Part shown: piece after piece, positions 1 through 8,033 of the stretch
Layout: every line of letters begins with the position of its first letter
Numbering within the stretch: position 1 is the first letter of the stretch
Assembly: GCA_017304555.1 (NCBI GenBank)
Contig: JAFKKS010000264.1
Coordinates: forward strand, 1-34,007
Length of the DNA: 34,007 nt
DNA from: Hyphomicrobiales bacterium
GTDB lineage: Bacteria > Pseudomonadota > Alphaproteobacteria > Rhizobiales > Xanthobacteraceae
Direction: 5' to 3'
Position numbers and translations under genes: made by a program
The notes under the pieces: model-generated
Told to the model about the DNA's origin: nothing
Databases searched by the model: none
Seen by the model: only the letters and a program-made list of their open reading frames with translations

Positions 1-92
1 GCAGGAACCTCCATATCGGCGCAGGTCGGCGTTCCACCTGGCCGCACCATCGGCTCAGGGACATTGAGGCTCAGCCGGACAGGTGAGGACAT
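1..92 (-). CDS. bkdA1: Branched-chain 2-oxoacid dehydrogenase E1 alpha subunit, N-terminal fragment
   Basis: Only the first 30 codons lie in the window; the gene continues past the left edge. The start is ATG at 92-90, preceded about 5 bases upstream by a G-rich ribosome site. The visible peptide contains LSLNVPEPMVRPGGTP, which matches from memory the conserved N-terminus of bacterial branched-chain 2-oxoacid dehydrogenase E1 alpha (pattern LxVPEPxxRPG). That enzyme is the thiamine-diphosphate subunit that decarboxylates the oxoacids of valine, leucine and isoleucine. It is transcribed in the same direction as the amidase run but lies 210 bases beyond its end, so co-transcription is uncertain. 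No catalytic region is visible. The call rests on one short motif and could be wrong. Confidence 0.6.
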   Translation of the reverse strand, partial: MSSPVRLSLNVPEPMVRPGGTPTCADMEVP

Positions 93-302
93 CGGCACCC
101 CCGCGAACGACCCGGCCGCGCAAGATGCGCTCCGTCAGCCCATGCTAATTTATGATCATCGCGACGGTTTTGTAACTGTCCCGCGCGTTCGTCACAGGTT
201 GCGACATCAATGGTCTTTTCGAGCGCAACGCGAAGATTTGCGAAGCGCGGAAAAGCGATCCTTCGGCAATAAAATTTCGCTGAGGCGCGAGGGCGCCGCT
301 GG

Positions 303-1601
303 TCAGCCGACCAAGTCGCGAGCGATTCTACCCACGAACGCGTCACGCCCCGGCCGGCCGGCGAGAAGACACCCCAACGGAAGGCCGTTTGCAGACTTCC
401 CCGCCGGCATCGTCACGATCGGCCCGCCAAGTGCGGTCCAGGGCGCGATGTAGCGCGGGTCGCCGGTCCATCCGATGCCTTCCGGCGCCGGGCCCGGCGC
501 CGCCGGCCAAAGGAATAGCGTGTCTTTGTCGAACGCTTGAAAGAATTTCCGCCGCAGCAGGTCGGCTTCCGCGCGTTCGCTCCGATACTGCGCGTCGGAA
601 ATCGCCTGCCCCTCTCGGATTGCTTCGGAAAATTTTTGTCCGACGATGCCAGGAGGAAGTTTGAGCAATCGCCCATAGGTGCGCGACAACTCGTAATGCA
701 TGATGGATCGGAGAAGATCGAGAACACGCGTCATCAAAATCGGCGCCGGCCGGGACTCAATGACGCATCTGCTGGCAAACGACGCGTGCAGATTCTTGTA
801 TGCGCGCATCGCCTCGTCCGACGCGTCGTCAAGCAGAGGATCCTCGATCAGGACGACTTTCGTCTTTGACAACGCCGGCTGCAAGTCATCGCGTATATAG
901 GCCGGCTGTACGGCCTCGTAAAACGACACCGCGTCATCGACCGACCAGCCGAAGAACCCGACGGTGTCGGTATAGGGCGCCAAGGGATTCACGCCGAAGG
1001 TGCTGAGCGAGCGTGTGCTCGGCTTGAATGCGGCAATGCCGCAATAGGCGGCCGGCCGGTTCACAGAGCCGAACGTCTGCGTCCCAAGCGCAAGCGGCAC
1101 CATGCCTGCGGCGACGGCCGCGCCGCTGCCGCTACTCGATCCGCCGGGCGTGTGATTCAAATTGTGCGGATTGCGCGTCGGCGGCGCATCGTAGAAAGCG
1201 AACTCCGTGGTGTGCAGTTTGCCGAGAACGATCCCACCCGCCGCTTTGACCGCCGCGACGACCTCGGCATCTGCGCCGGGTCTGGGCGCGCCGGTTCGAC
1301 TGCGGCTGCCACAAAGCGTCGGCAGCCCTGCGACATCAATGACGTCCTTCACACCGAAAGGAATGCCGTGCAGCGGTCCGCGCAGCACGCCCTTCTGCGC
1401 CTCACGCTCACATTCCTGTGCTTCGCGCAAAGCGCGCTCGCCATCGACTTCGATCCACGCGTGGACCTCGCCATCGATCGCGGCGATCCGATCAAGATAT
1501 CTTTGCACGAGATCGACTGGCGACAGCGCCCTGTCGGCGATACGCGCCGCCAGATCTTTGAGTTGGCCAGGATTCTGAACGAAACGATTGTTTGCCGACA
1601 T
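303..1601 (-). CDS. Amidase (amidase-signature family)
   Basis: A 432-residue amidase-signature enzyme that should hydrolyse a C-N amide bond by a Ser-cisSer-Lys mechanism in the cytoplasm. Lys85 lies in GVKD, the cis-Ser is about Ser155 in the GGSSSGSG loop, and the nucleophile is about Ser179 in GTQTFGSV. The 24-residue spacing between the serines is the family norm. Length fits GatA-like or AtzF-like amidases, but no gatB or gatC lies nearby, so a catabolic amidase is likelier than tRNA amidotransferase. ATG at 1601 is preferred over an upstream in-frame TTG at 1628 because a GAGG site precedes it by about 8 bases. It is last in a minus-strand run with the M20 hydrolase, alpha/beta hydrolase, SDR and aminotransferase. 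Substrate unknown. Confidence 0.85.
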   Translation of the reverse strand: MSANNRFVQNPGQLKDLAARIADRALSPVDLVQRYLDRIAAIDGEVHAWIEVDGERALREAQECEREAQKGVLRGPLHGIPFGVKDVIDVAGLPTLCGSRSRTGAPRPGADAEVVAAVKAAGGIVLGKLHTTEFAFYDAPPTRNPHNLNHTPGGSSSGSGAAVAAGMVPLALGTQTFGSVNRPAAYCGIAAFKPSTRSLSTFGVNPLAPYTDTVGFFGWSVDDAVSFYEAVQPAYIRDDLQPALSKTKVVLIEDPLLDDASDEAMRAYKNLHASFASRCVIESRPAPILMTRVLDLLRSIMHYELSRTYGRLLKLPPGIVGQKFSEAIREGQAISDAQYRSERAEADLLRRKFFQAFDKDTLFLWPAAPGPAPEGIGWTGDPRYIAPWTALGGPIVTMPAGKSANGLPLGCLLAGRPGRDAFVGRIARDLVG

Positions 1602-1711
1602 CCGAAAGCCTCGATTGCCTGACGGCAAAGATGCCGACGTTCGTCCGTCGGTGCAACTCGCGTTGGAGCCATGCCCTCAACATCGGACGGCGGCACCTTA
1701 CGGCAATCGTG

Positions 1712-2959
1712 CTAACCGGGCTTGTTCGCAAGCGCCCAGATCACATCCACCAGCACCTTCGCTCCCGCCGTGATGTGCTGCGGCTCCGCCCATTCCGCCG
1801 GATTGTGCGAGATGCCGCCGCGGCAGGGAATGAAAATCATTCCGGCCGGGCAAACGTAATGCAATTGCCGTGAGTCATGGCCCGCTGCAGAATAGACGTC
1901 CATCGCCGGAATGGCGTTGGCGCGCGCCGCGTCCGTTATCAGCGCGCGGATGTCTGCGGAAAACGTCAACGACGGCGAGTGCTGAATCTGCTTGAGCTCG
2001 ACCGTACACGGGCCGCGCTCCGCTTCGACGATACGCCGGATGGCGCCGTCCATGCGATCGACGATGGCGTTGTCGGGATGACGCAGATCGATCGAGAAGA
2101 ACGCCTCGGACGGAACGACTGACGGCGCGTTCGGCGTCACCTGCAGCATCCCGACCGTGAGTCTGGTGTCGACCGGCTCCATCGCCTCCCGGTCAATGGC
2201 GGCGATCATCCGCACGGCGGCCATCAGTGCATCGCGACGCTCGGCACGCAGCGCCGTCCCGGCATGCGCGGTCTCGCCTTGAACCTTCACGCGATAGCGC
2301 CGCGTCCCCTGAATGCCGGTGACAACCCCGATGGGAATGCCGCCGGCCTCGAGCACCGGCCCCTGCTCGATATGCGGCTCGACATAGGCTGCAATCTCAC
2401 GCCCGAATGCGCGCAGTGGAATGTCACGATCGCGCGACAGGACGTCGTCGATCGCGTCGCCGAGCAGAATGCCGTCGGCATCGCGAAAGGCGCGGACTTG
2501 ATCGAGCGTCTTCGTGCCGGTGAAAACATCGGACCCGGTCATCCCCGGCGCGAAGCGCGAGCCCTCTTCGTTCGTCCACGCGACGACTTCGATGGCGCGG
2601 AGCGGGCGCTCGCCGGCGGCGACAATGGCATGGACTGCCTCGAGCGCAGCCAGAACGCCGAACACGCCGTCGAACTTTCCGCCCGTCGGCTGCGAGTCGA
2701 TGTGCGAGCCCGCCAATACCGGCGGCAAATTTGGATCACGCCCCTCGAGGCGCAGAAAGAGATTGGCGGCTCCGTCCGTAAAGGGAACGAGACCGATCTC
2801 CCGCCCCCAAGCGACGACCTGCGCACGCGCCTCGCTCTCGATCGGCGACAATGTCGGCCGGTCGACACCACCATCGGCGCGCCCCCCAAACGCGGCGAGC
2901 GCCATATGCCGCGCCCAAAGGCGATCGCCATCGATGAGCTCGGCCAGGCGCTTCGTCAT
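1712..2959 (-). CDS. M20-family Zn-dependent amidohydrolase (N-carbamoyl-amino acid hydrolase / ureidopropionase / allantoate amidohydrolase type)
   Basis: A 415-residue dinuclear-metal hydrolase of the hydantoinase/carbamoylase branch of M20. Expected ligands are all present: His86 in AGSHIDSQ, Asp97 in GGKFDG, Glu131-Glu132 in TNEEGSRF, His196 in EPHIEQGP and His385 in GISHNPAEW; AGHDS at 359-363 is also typical. Family members cleave N-carbamoyl or ureido groups from beta-ureido acids, N-carbamoyl amino acids or allantoate, releasing ammonia and CO2. The gene starts 8 bases after the alpha/beta hydrolase stop, so translation is probably coupled. The amidase follows after 110 bases. No hydantoinase/dihydropyrimidinase gene is visible, so the ureido substrate would have to be imported or made elsewhere. 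The family call is firm; the substrate is open. Confidence 0.88.
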   Translation of the reverse strand: MTKRLAELIDGDRLWARHMALAAFGGRADGGVDRPTLSPIESEARAQVVAWGREIGLVPFTDGAANLFLRLEGRDPNLPPVLAGSHIDSQPTGGKFDGVFGVLAALEAVHAIVAAGERPLRAIEVVAWTNEEGSRFAPGMTGSDVFTGTKTLDQVRAFRDADGILLGDAIDDVLSRDRDIPLRAFGREIAAYVEPHIEQGPVLEAGGIPIGVVTGIQGTRRYRVKVQGETAHAGTALRAERRDALMAAVRMIAAIDREAMEPVDTRLTVGMLQVTPNAPSVVPSEAFFSIDLRHPDNAIVDRMDGAIRRIVEAERGPCTVELKQIQHSPSLTFSADIRALITDAARANAIPAMDVYSAAGHDSRQLHYVCPAGMIFIPCRGGISHNPAEWAEPQHITAGAKVLVDVIWALANKPG

Positions 2960-2967
2960 CGTTCCGC

Positions 2968-3849
2968 TCAGTCCGTGCGCATGATCTGCGACGGGTTAGC
3001 GCGCGGATCGCGCGGCTTCCATCGCCCTGCCTCGACCTGGCTGATGAAGTCGGCGACGAGGCGGTTGAACAACTCGGGCTCTTCGAGGTTGAGCGTGTGG
3101 CCGGACTTCGGGAAGACGGCGATGCCCGCACGCGGGATCGTCCGCTTGAGAAAGAGGCCAGGCTGAATGCAGTGATCGTCCTCGTCGCCGGTCATGATCA
3201 GCACTGGCGTGTCGAGTTTGCGGAACTCGGCCTCGAGATCGTAAAGCGAGGGCCGGCGCATCTGTACGCCGCGCATCGTATTCGCGGCGCCAAGCGGGTC
3301 ATGCTGCGCAAGCCGCTCGGCAAAGAGCTGCCACCCGCGCGGATCCTTTTCCTGGAACTGCACGCGTGACGCGCCTTCGGCATAGGTCGGCGCGAAATCC
3401 TTTGCGCCGCGCTCCTGGAAATTCTTTGCGACTTGCTCGGAAATGCCCTTGAAATAATCTTCGTGCGCCTTCTCCGCGCCGTAGCCCGCGCCCGCCGCGA
3501 CGGTTGAAAGCACCCGTTTTGGATGACGCAATGCCACGTGCAAAGCAGCGAAGCCGCCCATCGACAGCCCGACGACATGCGCCTTGTCGATGCCGGCCGC
3601 ATCGAGCACATCGACGATATCGTCGGCCGCGCGCGCCTGCGAGTAGCTGTCGACCTCGGAGGGAATGTCCGATGGCGGATAGCCGCGCGCCGCGAAAGTA
3701 ATGACGCGGTGCCGCCGCGCGAAGAAATTGAGCTGCGGCTCCCAGCTCCAGTGGCTGCCGCCGAACTCATGCACGAAAATGATCGGCGTGCCCTCACCTG
3801 CGGCTTCGTAGAACAGGCGGATGCCGTCGGTGGTCTTGGCGAAACTCAT
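2968..3849 (-). CDS. Alpha/beta hydrolase
   Basis: A 293-residue single-domain alpha/beta hydrolase. The oxyanion segment HEFGG is at about 27-31, the nucleophile elbow GLSMGG places Ser96 as catalytic Ser, the acid is probably Asp222 or Asp224 in TGDEDD, and His251 lies in KSGHTLNLEEP. No signal peptide is seen, so it should be cytoplasmic. A strong GGAGG site overlaps the SDR stop codon, and the two genes are 10 bases apart. Relatives include esterases, lactonases and C-C or amide hydrolases such as the vitamin B6 ring-cleavage product hydrolase. In this cluster a hydrolytic step on an imported nitrogen compound is plausible, but the bond cleaved cannot be read from sequence. Confidence 0.85.
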   Translation of the reverse strand: MSFAKTTDGIRLFYEAAGEGTPIIFVHEFGGSHWSWEPQLNFFARRHRVITFAARGYPPSDIPSEVDSYSQARAADDIVDVLDAAGIDKAHVVGLSMGGFAALHVALRHPKRVLSTVAAGAGYGAEKAHEDYFKGISEQVAKNFQERGAKDFAPTYAEGASRVQFQEKDPRGWQLFAERLAQHDPLGAANTMRGVQMRRPSLYDLEAEFRKLDTPVLIMTGDEDDHCIQPGLFLKRTIPRAGIAVFPKSGHTLNLEEPELFNRLVADFISQVEAGRWKPRDPRANPSQIMRTD

Positions 3850-3859
3850 GCGCCCCTCC

Positions 3860-4642
3860 TCAGATCACGGAACGGCGAGAGGTGATGCCGCCATCGACGG
3901 TGAAAATGGCGCCCGAGGTGTAGCCGGAGCGGTACGAGGCAAGGAACAGGATCAGGTCGGTCACCTCATAGAGATGCGCCGGCCGCTTCAGCGGATAACG
4001 TTCCTGCAACTCCTTGTAACGCCCTTCGTCGCCAAGCCAGTCCTTCGCGCGCTTCTTGAGCATATTGTAGATGCGGTCGGTGTCGACCGGTCCAGGGTTG
4101 ACGCCAACGACGCGGATATTGTCGTCGAGCGAACTGCCGCCCATGGCGCGCGTGAAGGCCATCAGGCTCGCATTCCCCGCCGTGCCGGCGACGTAGTTCG
4201 GGTCGAAGACTTCCCCGCCATTGCCGATATTGTTGATGATGACGCCGCCGCCGTTCGCTTTCATGCGCGGATAGATGGCGCGCGTGAGGTTGATGTAGCC
4301 GAAGACCTTGAGTTCCCAACCCGCGCGCCACTTCGCCTCGTCGATATCCCAAAGCGAGCCGCTCGGGATGACGCCGGCATTGTTGACCAGCACATCGACA
4401 TCGCCGACCGCCTCGATCAGCGGCTCGACGACACCGGGTTCCGTCAAGTCGACGGCGTGAATGGTGACCTTGATCCCGTTCGGCGCTTCGATCTCGGACT
4501 TGATCGCAGCGAGCTTGTCCTTGGACCGCGCGACGAGATGCAGATCGCACCCCTCCTCCGCAAATCCACGCGCCAGGCCTTCGCCGATGCCCTGCGATGC
4601 CCCGGTGATGAGCACCGTCTTGCCTTTCAGCCCCAAATCCAT
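3860..4642 (-). CDS. Short-chain dehydrogenase/reductase family protein with atypical active site
   Basis: A 260-residue Rossmann-fold SDR. The cofactor motif TGASQGIG is at 13-20 and NNAG at 87-90. The catalytic tetrad is unusual. The Asn position holds Lys112 (in ELKVFG), the Ser position falls in INNIGNGG and holds Asn, Tyr150 is kept, and Tyr+4 is Thr154 instead of Lys. I recall other SDRs with a similar FGYINLTRAIYP and AGNASLMAFTRA pattern, so this looks like a subfamily rather than decay. ATG at 4642 is chosen over longer starts because AGGAGA lies about 7 bases upstream and a longer form would run into the aminotransferase gene. It sits 31 bases after the aminotransferase and 10 before the hydrolase. 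Oxidoreductase activity is uncertain. Confidence 0.85.
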   Translation of the reverse strand: MDLGLKGKTVLITGASQGIGEGLARGFAEEGCDLHLVARSKDKLAAIKSEIEAPNGIKVTIHAVDLTEPGVVEPLIEAVGDVDVLVNNAGVIPSGSLWDIDEAKWRAGWELKVFGYINLTRAIYPRMKANGGGVIINNIGNGGEVFDPNYVAGTAGNASLMAFTRAMGGSSLDDNIRVVGVNPGPVDTDRIYNMLKKRAKDWLGDEGRYKELQERYPLKRPAHLYEVTDLILFLASYRSGYTSGAIFTVDGGITSRRSVI

Positions 4643-4673
4643 TCGGACGTCTCCTGCTCTGACCGGTGTTTGT

Positions 4674-5807
4674 TCAGAAGAGCTTGACCGGTTCGTTCTG
4701 GCCTCGTGCGCGTTCCACCGTCGCGGGGAGGAGTTCCACAAATTCCTCCGCCCATGCAGTGGGAACGCTGGTGCTCACCTTGATGAAGCGGTCCCCGAAT
4801 GTCGGCGTGTGGTAGGCGCCCTGGCGGATCATGATCCCGCGCTCCTGGAACGCCGCGACCAACACGTCCGGCCGCACACCTGCCTTGCCGCACTCGATGA
4901 TGATGAAGTTGCCGTTGGACGGATAGACCGGCATTTCCAATCCGGGGATCTTCTCAACGGCGGCGTGAATGAGCTTCTGGTTGGCGCGCTGCTGCGCCAG
5001 CACGCCGGGGAACCATTCGGCTTTGATCGCGAGGCCCGCCGCGGCGGCGCGTTGCGACAGGATGCTGGAGCCGAGATTGTTCGGCGGCGCGCCGGCGAGG
5101 CGGTCGATCAGATCGGGGTGAGCGACGACGGCGCCGATGCGCAGGCCTGCAAGTCCCAGCCACTTCGAGAAACTGTAGATCGTCAGCGTCCGCTCGGGGG
5201 CGTGCTTCGCCGCCAACTCGTGCGCATAGGCGAAGTGCCGATACGTGCAGTCGTGAATCAGATACGCACCTGCCTCCCGCACCACGGCGGAGATCGCCTT
5301 GATCTCCTCCGGAGTACAAGCGGTGCCAAGCGGGTTGTTGGGATCGACCAGATAAACGATCTTGGTCTTCGGCGTGATCGCCGCCGCAAGCCGCTCCGGC
5401 GCAAGGCGATAGCCGTGCTCCTCGCCATAGATCGGAATCTGCTTGACGGTCGCACCGACCGAGCGTGCAAACGCCATCGGCCAATTCCACGTCGGGTCCG
5501 TAGTGATGAACTCATCGCCGGCGCTCAGAAGCGAGTGGCACACATGGTAGAGCGATGACACGGCGCCGTCGGAAACGAGCGCGGCCTGATCTGGCAGACC
5601 GAGATCACGCACGATGCCTTGCCTAACCTCCTCAAGCCCCGCCGGCGGCGCGTAGATGTGGAACTCCTCGTCCCGAATACAGCGCTGCATCGCCTCGATG
5701 ACGGCAGGGTGTGGAGTGGCGTGATTGGTGTTCTGCCCCATCCATCGCAAGTTCGGCGTATGCACCAAGCGATCGAAGTGCGCGTTGCGGATTTCAAACG
5801 GTTTCAT
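4674..5807 (-). CDS. PLP-dependent aminotransferase, class I/II fold
   Basis: A 377-residue fold-type I PLP enzyme. The cofactor residues are Asn158 in DPNNPLG, Asp186 and Tyr189 in HDCTYRHF, Lys215 in SFSKWLGLAGLRIG (Schiff base) and Arg223. The residue that normally binds the substrate alpha-carboxylate (Arg in the motif RxSx) is Lys343 in RFIKVSTS, which hints at a non-standard amino donor or acceptor. ATG at 5807 has GGAG about 6 bases upstream; longer in-frame starts lead into AT-rich upstream DNA and give a non-family N-terminus. It is the first gene of the minus-strand catabolic run and diverges from the ABC importer across 242 bases. It could transaminate a product of the amidase/carbamoylase steps (inference). 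Confidence 0.87.
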   Translation of the reverse strand: MKPFEIRNAHFDRLVHTPNLRWMGQNTNHATPHPAVIEAMQRCIRDEEFHIYAPPAGLEEVRQGIVRDLGLPDQAALVSDGAVSSLYHVCHSLLSAGDEFITTDPTWNWPMAFARSVGATVKQIPIYGEEHGYRLAPERLAAAITPKTKIVYLVDPNNPLGTACTPEEIKAISAVVREAGAYLIHDCTYRHFAYAHELAAKHAPERTLTIYSFSKWLGLAGLRIGAVVAHPDLIDRLAGAPPNNLGSSILSQRAAAAGLAIKAEWFPGVLAQQRANQKLIHAAVEKIPGLEMPVYPSNGNFIIIECGKAGVRPDVLVAAFQERGIMIRQGAYHTPTFGDRFIKVSTSVPTAWAEEFVELLPATVERARGQNEPVKLF

Positions 5808-6049
5808 GCCAGCTCCATACGCCAAATTGCATGCCAGTCTTATCGTGTTGGTACAAAAAACACAAAGATTCACATTTTTCGCATCCATTGATCGCACATG
5901 AATGCCAAAACAATCTACAATCGGCCTCTTTTACATGCAGAATTGATTTTTTGGCATAACGCCCCCTTGCGCATCGGTAGAAACCGGATGAAGCTAAAAA
6001 ACGCACGAACGCGTGCCCACGGCCTACAGCCACATAGGGGAGAGAGGCG
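5808..6049 (+). promoter_or_regulatory. Divergent intergenic region of the catabolic cluster
   Basis: These 242 bases separate the divergent aminotransferase and ABC binding-protein genes and are visibly more AT-rich than the coding DNA around them. They should hold promoters for both arms and the operator for the GntR/FCD regulator at 8861-9583. A spaced 9-base inverted repeat lies inside, and GTGTT/AACAC arms flank a 9-base spacer near 5846. A good purine-rich ribosome site precedes the ATG at 6050. No convincing -35/-10 pair could be assigned. Confidence 0.5.
5902..5957. repeat. Spaced inverted repeat ATGCCAAAA / TTTTGGCAT, candidate operator pair
   Basis: ATGCCAAAA at 5902-5910 is the exact reverse complement of TTTTGGCAT at 5949-5957, with 38 bases between. 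The spacing is long for a terminator hairpin but suits two operator half-sites bound by a dimer pair or looped. It lies in the shared promoter region of the two divergent arms, so the GntR/FCD protein is the natural candidate ligand. This is inference; a 9-base match within a 240-base AT-rich region has some chance of being accidental. Confidence 0.4.
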
Positions 6050-7138
6050 ATGTTGATTTCACGTCGGGGAATGATGAAGGGTCTTGGTGCAGCCGGACTC
6101 GGCGCCGCAGGCATGCGATTGGCGGCCCCCGCTGTCGCCCAGGGCTCCAGCAAAGTCTCCTTCACGACATCGTGGATCCCGGAAGGGCCGAACCTTTTCG
6201 CCTACGTGGCACGCGACAAGGGCTTCTGGAAGAAGGCAGGCCTCGACGTCAGCGTTGCCCGCGGCTCCGGCTCGGGCGCTGCCGCGCAGGCGGTGAGCGC
6301 CGGCACTTTCGATTTCGGAATGGCGGCGACGCCGACGGTGATCGTGCAGGCTGCGAAGAAACTTCCCATCACCTGCATCGGTCAAATCAACTATGACGCA
6401 CTGATGGGCATCGGCCTGCTCGCCGGGTCGCCGATCAAGACGCCGAAAGAACTCGAGGGCAAGAAGCTCGGCGCCAGCGTCACCTCGGGAGAATATCCAT
6501 TCCTTCCGCTCTATGCGGACAAAGCGGGATTCGATCTGGCCAAGGTCCAGATCGTTCAACTCGACGGCAAGGTGCGTGAACGCTCGCTGATGGAGAAGCA
6601 AGTCGACGCGGCCTCCGCGTTCGCGACCAGCACCATTCCTTCGCTAGCTCCGCTCGGTACCGATGTGCGCTTCATGCTGTTCCGCGACGTCGGCATCGAA
6701 TTCTACGGACAGTCGCTGACAACGCAGCCGCAAAAGCTCAAGGACACCGCGCTTTGCACGGCTTTCGTCCAGGGCGCCATGGAGGCCATTCGCTTCACGA
6801 TGACGAACTTCGACGAGTCGATCGACATCTTCCTCAAGGCCAATAGCGAAGTGGCAATGTCGTCGACCGGCAAGGAATACTCCCGCATCGGGCTTGGCCT
6901 TACCAACCTCACCAACCTGGTGCCGGAAGTGAAGGAGCACGGTTTGGGCTACGCCGACCCGAAGAAAGTCGCGACCATGGCCGACCTCGTCGTCAAGTAT
7001 GCCGCGGGCGAAGGCGCAACGCGTCCGGACGTGAATGCGCTGTTCACCAACGCCTTCGCAGGCAAGCTCAAGCTGAGCGAGAGCGAACTCGCCGCGGCGG
7101 AAAAGAATGCAGCCGCGTTCCGGAAATATGTCAGCTGA
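6050..7138 (+). CDS. ABC transporter substrate-binding protein, NMT1/SsuA/TauA type, Tat-exported
   Basis: A 362-residue periplasmic binding protein of the NMT1/THI5-like (SsuA/TauA) class. The N-terminus has a twin-arginine motif (Arg5-Arg6 in SRRGMMKGLG), a hydrophobic Gly/Ala-rich segment, and probable cleavage after APAVAQG near residue 32. The mature part has the family features: lobe I with FAYVARDKGFWKKAGLDV, then the AAQAVSAGTFDFGMA region. Family members bind sulfonates, pyrimidine precursors, aromatic acids or nitriles, so the ligand cannot be stated. A GGGGAGAG-rich ribosome site precedes ATG at 6050. The ATPase gene overlaps its end and the permease follows, forming a complete importer that diverges from the catabolic genes and probably delivers their substrate. 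Confidence 0.88.
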   Translation: MLISRRGMMKGLGAAGLGAAGMRLAAPAVAQGSSKVSFTTSWIPEGPNLFAYVARDKGFWKKAGLDVSVARGSGSGAAAQAVSAGTFDFGMAATPTVIVQAAKKLPITCIGQINYDALMGIGLLAGSPIKTPKELEGKKLGASVTSGEYPFLPLYADKAGFDLAKVQIVQLDGKVRERSLMEKQVDAASAFATSTIPSLAPLGTDVRFMLFRDVGIEFYGQSLTTQPQKLKDTALCTAFVQGAMEAIRFTMTNFDESIDIFLKANSEVAMSSTGKEYSRIGLGLTNLTNLVPEVKEHGLGYADPKKVATMADLVVKYAAGEGATRPDVNALFTNAFAGKLKLSESELAAAEKNAAAFRKYVS

Positions 7139-8024
7139 TCGTCTCAGCGCGGCGGCGGACGCCGTAATGCCCCAACCGACCAACGCGACGGCGGCGGCTG
7201 GTGAGTCGCCGCTCGTCTCCGTCAGCAAGGTCCAAAAGACCTACCTGACGCGGCAGGCGCCGGTTCACGCGGTCGCCTCCGCGTCGCTCGATGTCGCACG
7301 CGGCGAATTCGTCTCGCTCCTCGGGCCCAGCGGCTGCGGCAAGAGCACGCTGCTGATGATGATCGCCGGGCTCGAAGCGCCGACCGGCGGCCTCATCACC
7401 CTCGCCGGCTCCGAGGTGAAGAAGCCGCGACGCGACATCGGCATCATCTTCCAGGATGCGACGCTGCTGCCGTGGAAAAGCGCGCTCGACAATGTGCTGT
7501 TTCCCATCCGCATCTTGAAACTGCCGATGGAATCTTACCGTCAACGCGCCCGCGATCTGCTGGCGATGGTCGGCCTCACGGATTTCGAAAATAAGAAGCC
7601 CTCCGAGCTTTCCGGCGGCATGCGCCAGCGGGTGGCGATCTGCCGTGCGCTTATTCACGACCCGGAAATCCTGCTGATGGACGAGCCGTTCAGCGCGCTC
7701 GACGCCATCACGCGCGACCAGATGAATGTCGCGCTCTCCGAAATTCTCGAAACCTATAAGAAGACCGTGATCTTCGTGACGCATTCGATCCGCGAAGCGG
7801 CGTTCTTGTCGGACCGCGTGGTCGTCATGGGGGGACGCCCTTCAACGATCGTTCTCGATATGAAGATGCCCTTTCCGCGGCCGCGCCGGTTCGAGATCGA
7901 GGAAACGGCGGAATTCACGTCCGTCTGCCGCAAATTGCGTCTCACGATCGAAGAAGCTCACGGTCATCCGCCCGCAGCATCAAACGCTTCCTCCGCTTCA
8001 CGCGGGGGCGGTGTGATCGAATAG
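7128..8024 (+). CDS. ABC transporter ATP-binding protein, SsuB/TauB type
   Basis: A 298-residue nucleotide-binding subunit. Walker A is GPSGCGKST at about 66-74, the signature is [15 protein letters not shown], Walker B is LLMDEPFSALD, and the H-loop is VTHSI. The Q-loop FQDATLLPWKSALDN matches the nitrate/sulfonate/taurine importer branch. The start at 7128 overlaps the end of the binding-protein gene by 11 bases, giving tight translational coupling. ATG at 7167, also with a purine-rich site, is an alternative that would remove 13 residues. It energises import with the permease at 8034. An Ala/Ser-rich tail of about 15 residues ends the protein. Confidence 0.9.
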   Translation: MSADRLSAAADAVMPQPTNATAAAGESPLVSVSKVQKTYLTRQAPVHAVASASLDVARGEFVSLLGPSGCGKSTLLMMIAGLEAPTGGLITLAGSEVKKPRRDIGIIFQDATLLPWKSALDNVLFPIRILKLPMESYRQRARDLLAMVGLTDFENKKPSELSGGMRQRVAICRALIHDPEILLMDEPFSALDAITRDQMNVALSEILETYKKTVIFVTHSIREAAFLSDRVVVMGGRPSTIVLDMKMPFPRPRRFEIEETAEFTSVCRKLRLTIEEAHGHPPAASNASSASRGGGVIE

Positions 8025-8033
8025 AGGCACGCT

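Noticed and set aside
2264-3166. Plus-strand reading frame of 300 codons
   Set aside because: It is antisense to the M20 hydrolase and alpha/beta hydrolase, both firmly identified by catalytic residues.
4461-5558. Long plus-strand reading frame of 365 codons
   Set aside because: It is antisense to the aminotransferase and SDR genes, has Arg/Asp-rich low-likeness sequence and no ribosome site; it comes from GC-biased codon use.
5951-5972. Sigma-54-like promoter (TTGGCAT followed by TTGC) upstream of the binding-protein gene
   Set aside because: The GG and GC elements are about four bases too far apart for the fixed -24/-12 spacing, and no enhancer-binding protein gene is nearby.
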